Below the pieces are notes generated by a model. The model saw nothing but the letters and a program-made list of their open reading frames with translations, was not told where the DNA came from and did not search any database. This document shows positions 62,538 to 64,000 of a stretch of DNA of 64,000 nt, piece by piece (within the stretch, counting starts at the first letter, position 1; each line of letters opens with the position of its first letter). A program made the position numbers and the translations under genes. This DNA is from Phormidium ambiguum IAM M-71. GTDB lineage: Bacteria > Cyanobacteriota > Cyanobacteriia > Cyanobacteriales > Aerosakkonemataceae. Where the stretch lies: assembly GCF_001904725.1 (NCBI RefSeq), contig NZ_MRCE01000018.1, forward strand, positions 1 through 64,000, read 5' to 3'.

Positions 62538-62894
62538 TTACAAAGCTACTGTTTTGACCTGAAAAATTTGCTGATATCTACAGAGAATTTTCTTATACTC
62601 TTGTAAATTACCCTGCTCTCTTAAGCGACGTAAATAATTTTCTATCAGTAACCTAGAATCAGCACGCCCCACAGGTTCAACGTGAATATCCACTCCATTG
62701 TAAGTAATCACAAAAAACAATCGCATTGCATAGATAGTCGTGAATAATTCTTGATTATCCTGCAATGGGCATACACCATAAAGTAACCCAAAAGTGGGAT
62801 GATTTAAATAATTTTCTGTAGTTTCATGGACGTTTGCTCCTGGTGGACTAATCTCATCAAGCAGAGCGTTAAATTTATTTTTGTGGGATATCAC
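62538..62894 (-). CDS. pipX: PipX, PII-interacting co-activator of NtcA
   Basis: PipX swaps between PII and NtcA according to 2-oxoglutarate and so tunes nitrogen-regulated transcription. The core is unmistakable: ENYLNHPTFGLLYGVC, DNQELFTTIYAMRLFFVIT, VEPVGRADSRLLIENYLRRLR. Usual length is about 90 residues with a start just before ENYLNHPTFG. Here the open frame from GTG 62894 gives 118 residues, with 26 extra N-terminal residues not expected. The natural-looking start is elsewhere: AGGAG (plus CTCCT 62837-62841) nine bases before an ATG (62827), but that ATG is out of frame by one base and stops after seven codons. Either the GTG with AGGTGG upstream is used, or the sequence lacks one base there. 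Confidence 0.85.
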   Translation of the reverse strand: MISHKNKFNALLDEISPPGANVHETTENYLNHPTFGLLYGVCPLQDNQELFTTIYAMRLFFVITYNGVDIHVEPVGRADSRLLIENYLRRLREQGNLQEYKKILCRYQQIFQVKTVAL

Positions 62895-63218
62895 CAAAGG
62901 AAACCACCTTTTTAATTACTACTAAAGATAGATGCTAGCTGCAAAGCTTAATTGATTTATTGTCCCATCTATTTCACTTAGTAGCAATAGACCAATATTA
63001 ACTTTGTAGAATTAATATGTACTTATTAACCTAAAAAATAAAATAACTTCATAAATTCAATAGTAATTACTCTCCCTAAGATAGCTGCAAAGATCGTCAT
63101 TAAGTACAAACTTAATCTTAACTGCTCAAAGAAGATTTTCTAGATAAGCTTATAGATAGAATTTATATTTTCTCAAATTTGGAACAATATTACATAAACT
63201 TGTTTTTTAGTATCACCA
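62895..63218. other. 324-bp intergenic region
   Basis: AT-rich gap between the divergent pipX and protease genes; it should contain both promoters. No gene, repeat or clear regulatory site was recognised. Confidence 0.4.
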
Positions 63219-64000
63219 ATGAATTTTAGCTTCTTCGACATATTCTGGGTAATTTTGTTATTATCATCGCTCCAACCAATTTGGCAACGCCGCCGAGTAG
63301 AATTTCAGCGTATCCAAACCATTAAGGACTTTGAAAGACAACGGAACAGTCGGGCAATTTTACTAATTCATCGCCAAGAATCTATCAATTTTTTAGGCAT
63401 TCCTTTATCCCGCTATATTACAATTGAAGACTCAGAACAAGTGTTACGTGCCATTCGCTTAACACCGCCAGAAACACCTATTGACCTAATTTTGCATACA
63501 CCAGGCGGATTAGTTTTAGCTACAGAACAAATAGCTAGAGCTTTAATTCGTCATCCATCTAAAGTTACTGTTTTTGTGCCTCATTATGCTATGAGTGGCG
63601 GTACAATGTTGGCATTAGCAGCTGATGAAATTGTGATGGATGCTAATGCTGTTTTAGGCCCAGTCGATCCCCAATTAGGCAATTTTCCCGCAGCTAGCAT
63701 CCTGAAAGTGGTAGCAGATAAGCCGATTAGCGAAGTAGACGATCAAACATTAATCATGGCAGATTTGTCTGGTAAAGCAATTAACCAAGTGCAAAAATTT
63801 GTGCGAACTTTACTCAAAGACAATATTCCCAAACAGAAAGTTTCTCAGGAAAATATTGAACCGATTGTTGAGGCTTTAACTACGGGAAAAGTTACTCATG
63901 ATTATCCAATTACCGTAGAAGAAGCTACGGAATTAGGTTTACCAATTACTGTTGGCTTGCCGAACGCTATTTACAATTTAATGGAATTGTATCCCCAATC
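63219..64000 (+). CDS. SDH/ClpP-fold serine protease, partial
   Basis: Starts at ATG 63219 and runs off the window after about 260 codons (full length probably about 285). N-terminal membrane helix (about 5-18), then SppA/ClpP-like fold: ILLIHRQESINF, LILHTPGGLVLATEQIARALI (region), and the nucleophile region HYAMSGGTMLALAADEIVMDANAVLGPVDPQLG (as a region), in which the serine is in AMSGGT. The Lys partner is probably in the KSAINQVQKFV-like stretch (KAINQVQKFVRTLLK) near 190. Probably a membrane-associated protease; substrate unknown. No ribosome-binding site visible; ordinary cyanobacterial composition. Confidence 0.87.
   Translation, partial: MNFSFFDIFWVILLLSSLQPIWQRRRVEFQRIQTIKDFERQRNSRAILLIHRQESINFLGIPLSRYITIEDSEQVLRAIRLTPPETPIDLILHTPGGLVLATEQIARALIRHPSKVTVFVPHYAMSGGTMLALAADEIVMDANAVLGPVDPQLGNFPAASILKVVADKPISEVDDQTLIMADLSGKAINQVQKFVRTLLKDNIPKQKVSQENIEPIVEALTTGKVTHDYPITVEEATELGLPITVGLPNAIYNLMELYPQ

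Overview
The window is chromosomal DNA of a cyanobacterium, most likely a filamentous one with an Oscillatoriales- or Nostocales-like genome. The evidence is frequent HIP1 octamers (GCGATCGC), magnesium chelatase chlI, a PipX homologue (PII/NtcA co-regulator), a Tic20 homologue, a TPP riboswitch in front of a short-type thiC, the rpmG-rpsR pair also kept in plastids, a TPR/CHASE2/sensor-kinase-rich gene set, and many heptanucleotide tandem repeats (STRR type). I see no transposase, integrase, CRISPR array, rRNA or phage gene. Both edges are ordinary chromosome, and the last gene runs off the window.

Layout. 0-9 kb: glyQ, a DUF4079 membrane protein and comEC, tRNA-Ser(CGA), chlI, and a CHASE2-Ser/Thr kinase. 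8.5-12.6 kb: four exported or surface-type repeat proteins (pentapeptide repeats, RTX-like, DUF4214-like) plus a MITE-like element. 13-18.5 kb: a minus-strand cluster of a TPR protein, a TPR-glycosyltransferase-FkbM fusion and a nicotinamidase-like hydrolase, followed by a candidate Yfr1 small RNA. 19-30 kb: CHASE-PAS histidine kinase, glycosyltransferase, HD hydrolase, patatin, moeA, rpmG-rpsR-RNase R/II, and an FHA protein. 30-41.5 kb: a 1281-residue membrane protein, an acyltransferase, an orphan Nif11-type peptide, dxr, a toxin-antitoxin pair, several small genes, and a degenerate ADP-ribosylglycohydrolase homologue. 41.6-54 kb: a histidine kinase and a largely housekeeping stretch (aroQ with an upstream 45-codon gene, cinA, a WecA/TagO-type transferase, glyA, Tic20, an FAH-family enzyme, gdhA, riboswitch-thiC, pyrE). 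54-64 kb: tRNA-Ile2(CAU), a CNNM/CorC-type protein, queC, an oxidoreductase, an SGNH hydrolase, a 46-residue single-helix membrane protein, ACT-malic enzyme, pipX, and the start of an SDH/ClpP-fold protease.

Function. Most of the window is core metabolism and information processing: MEP isoprenoids, shikimate, thiamine, pyrimidine, queuosine, molybdopterin, chlorophyll, one-carbon, and C4/nitrogen metabolism (gdhA, malic enzyme, pipX). Accessory content is signalling and surface proteins. Between genes there are two families of GC-rich palindromic interspersed repeats and many 7-bp tandem repeats; several of these supply the start or stop codon of the adjacent gene.

No clear new multi-gene defence or biosynthetic system is visible. 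The points most worth a second look are the Yfr1 candidate, the disrupted start region of pipX, the orphan Nif11 peptide, the TPR-GT-FkbM fusion, the MITE-like element, and two small genes (45 and 46 codons) with good ribosome-binding sites. Assignments rest on motif recognition by eye, with no database search.
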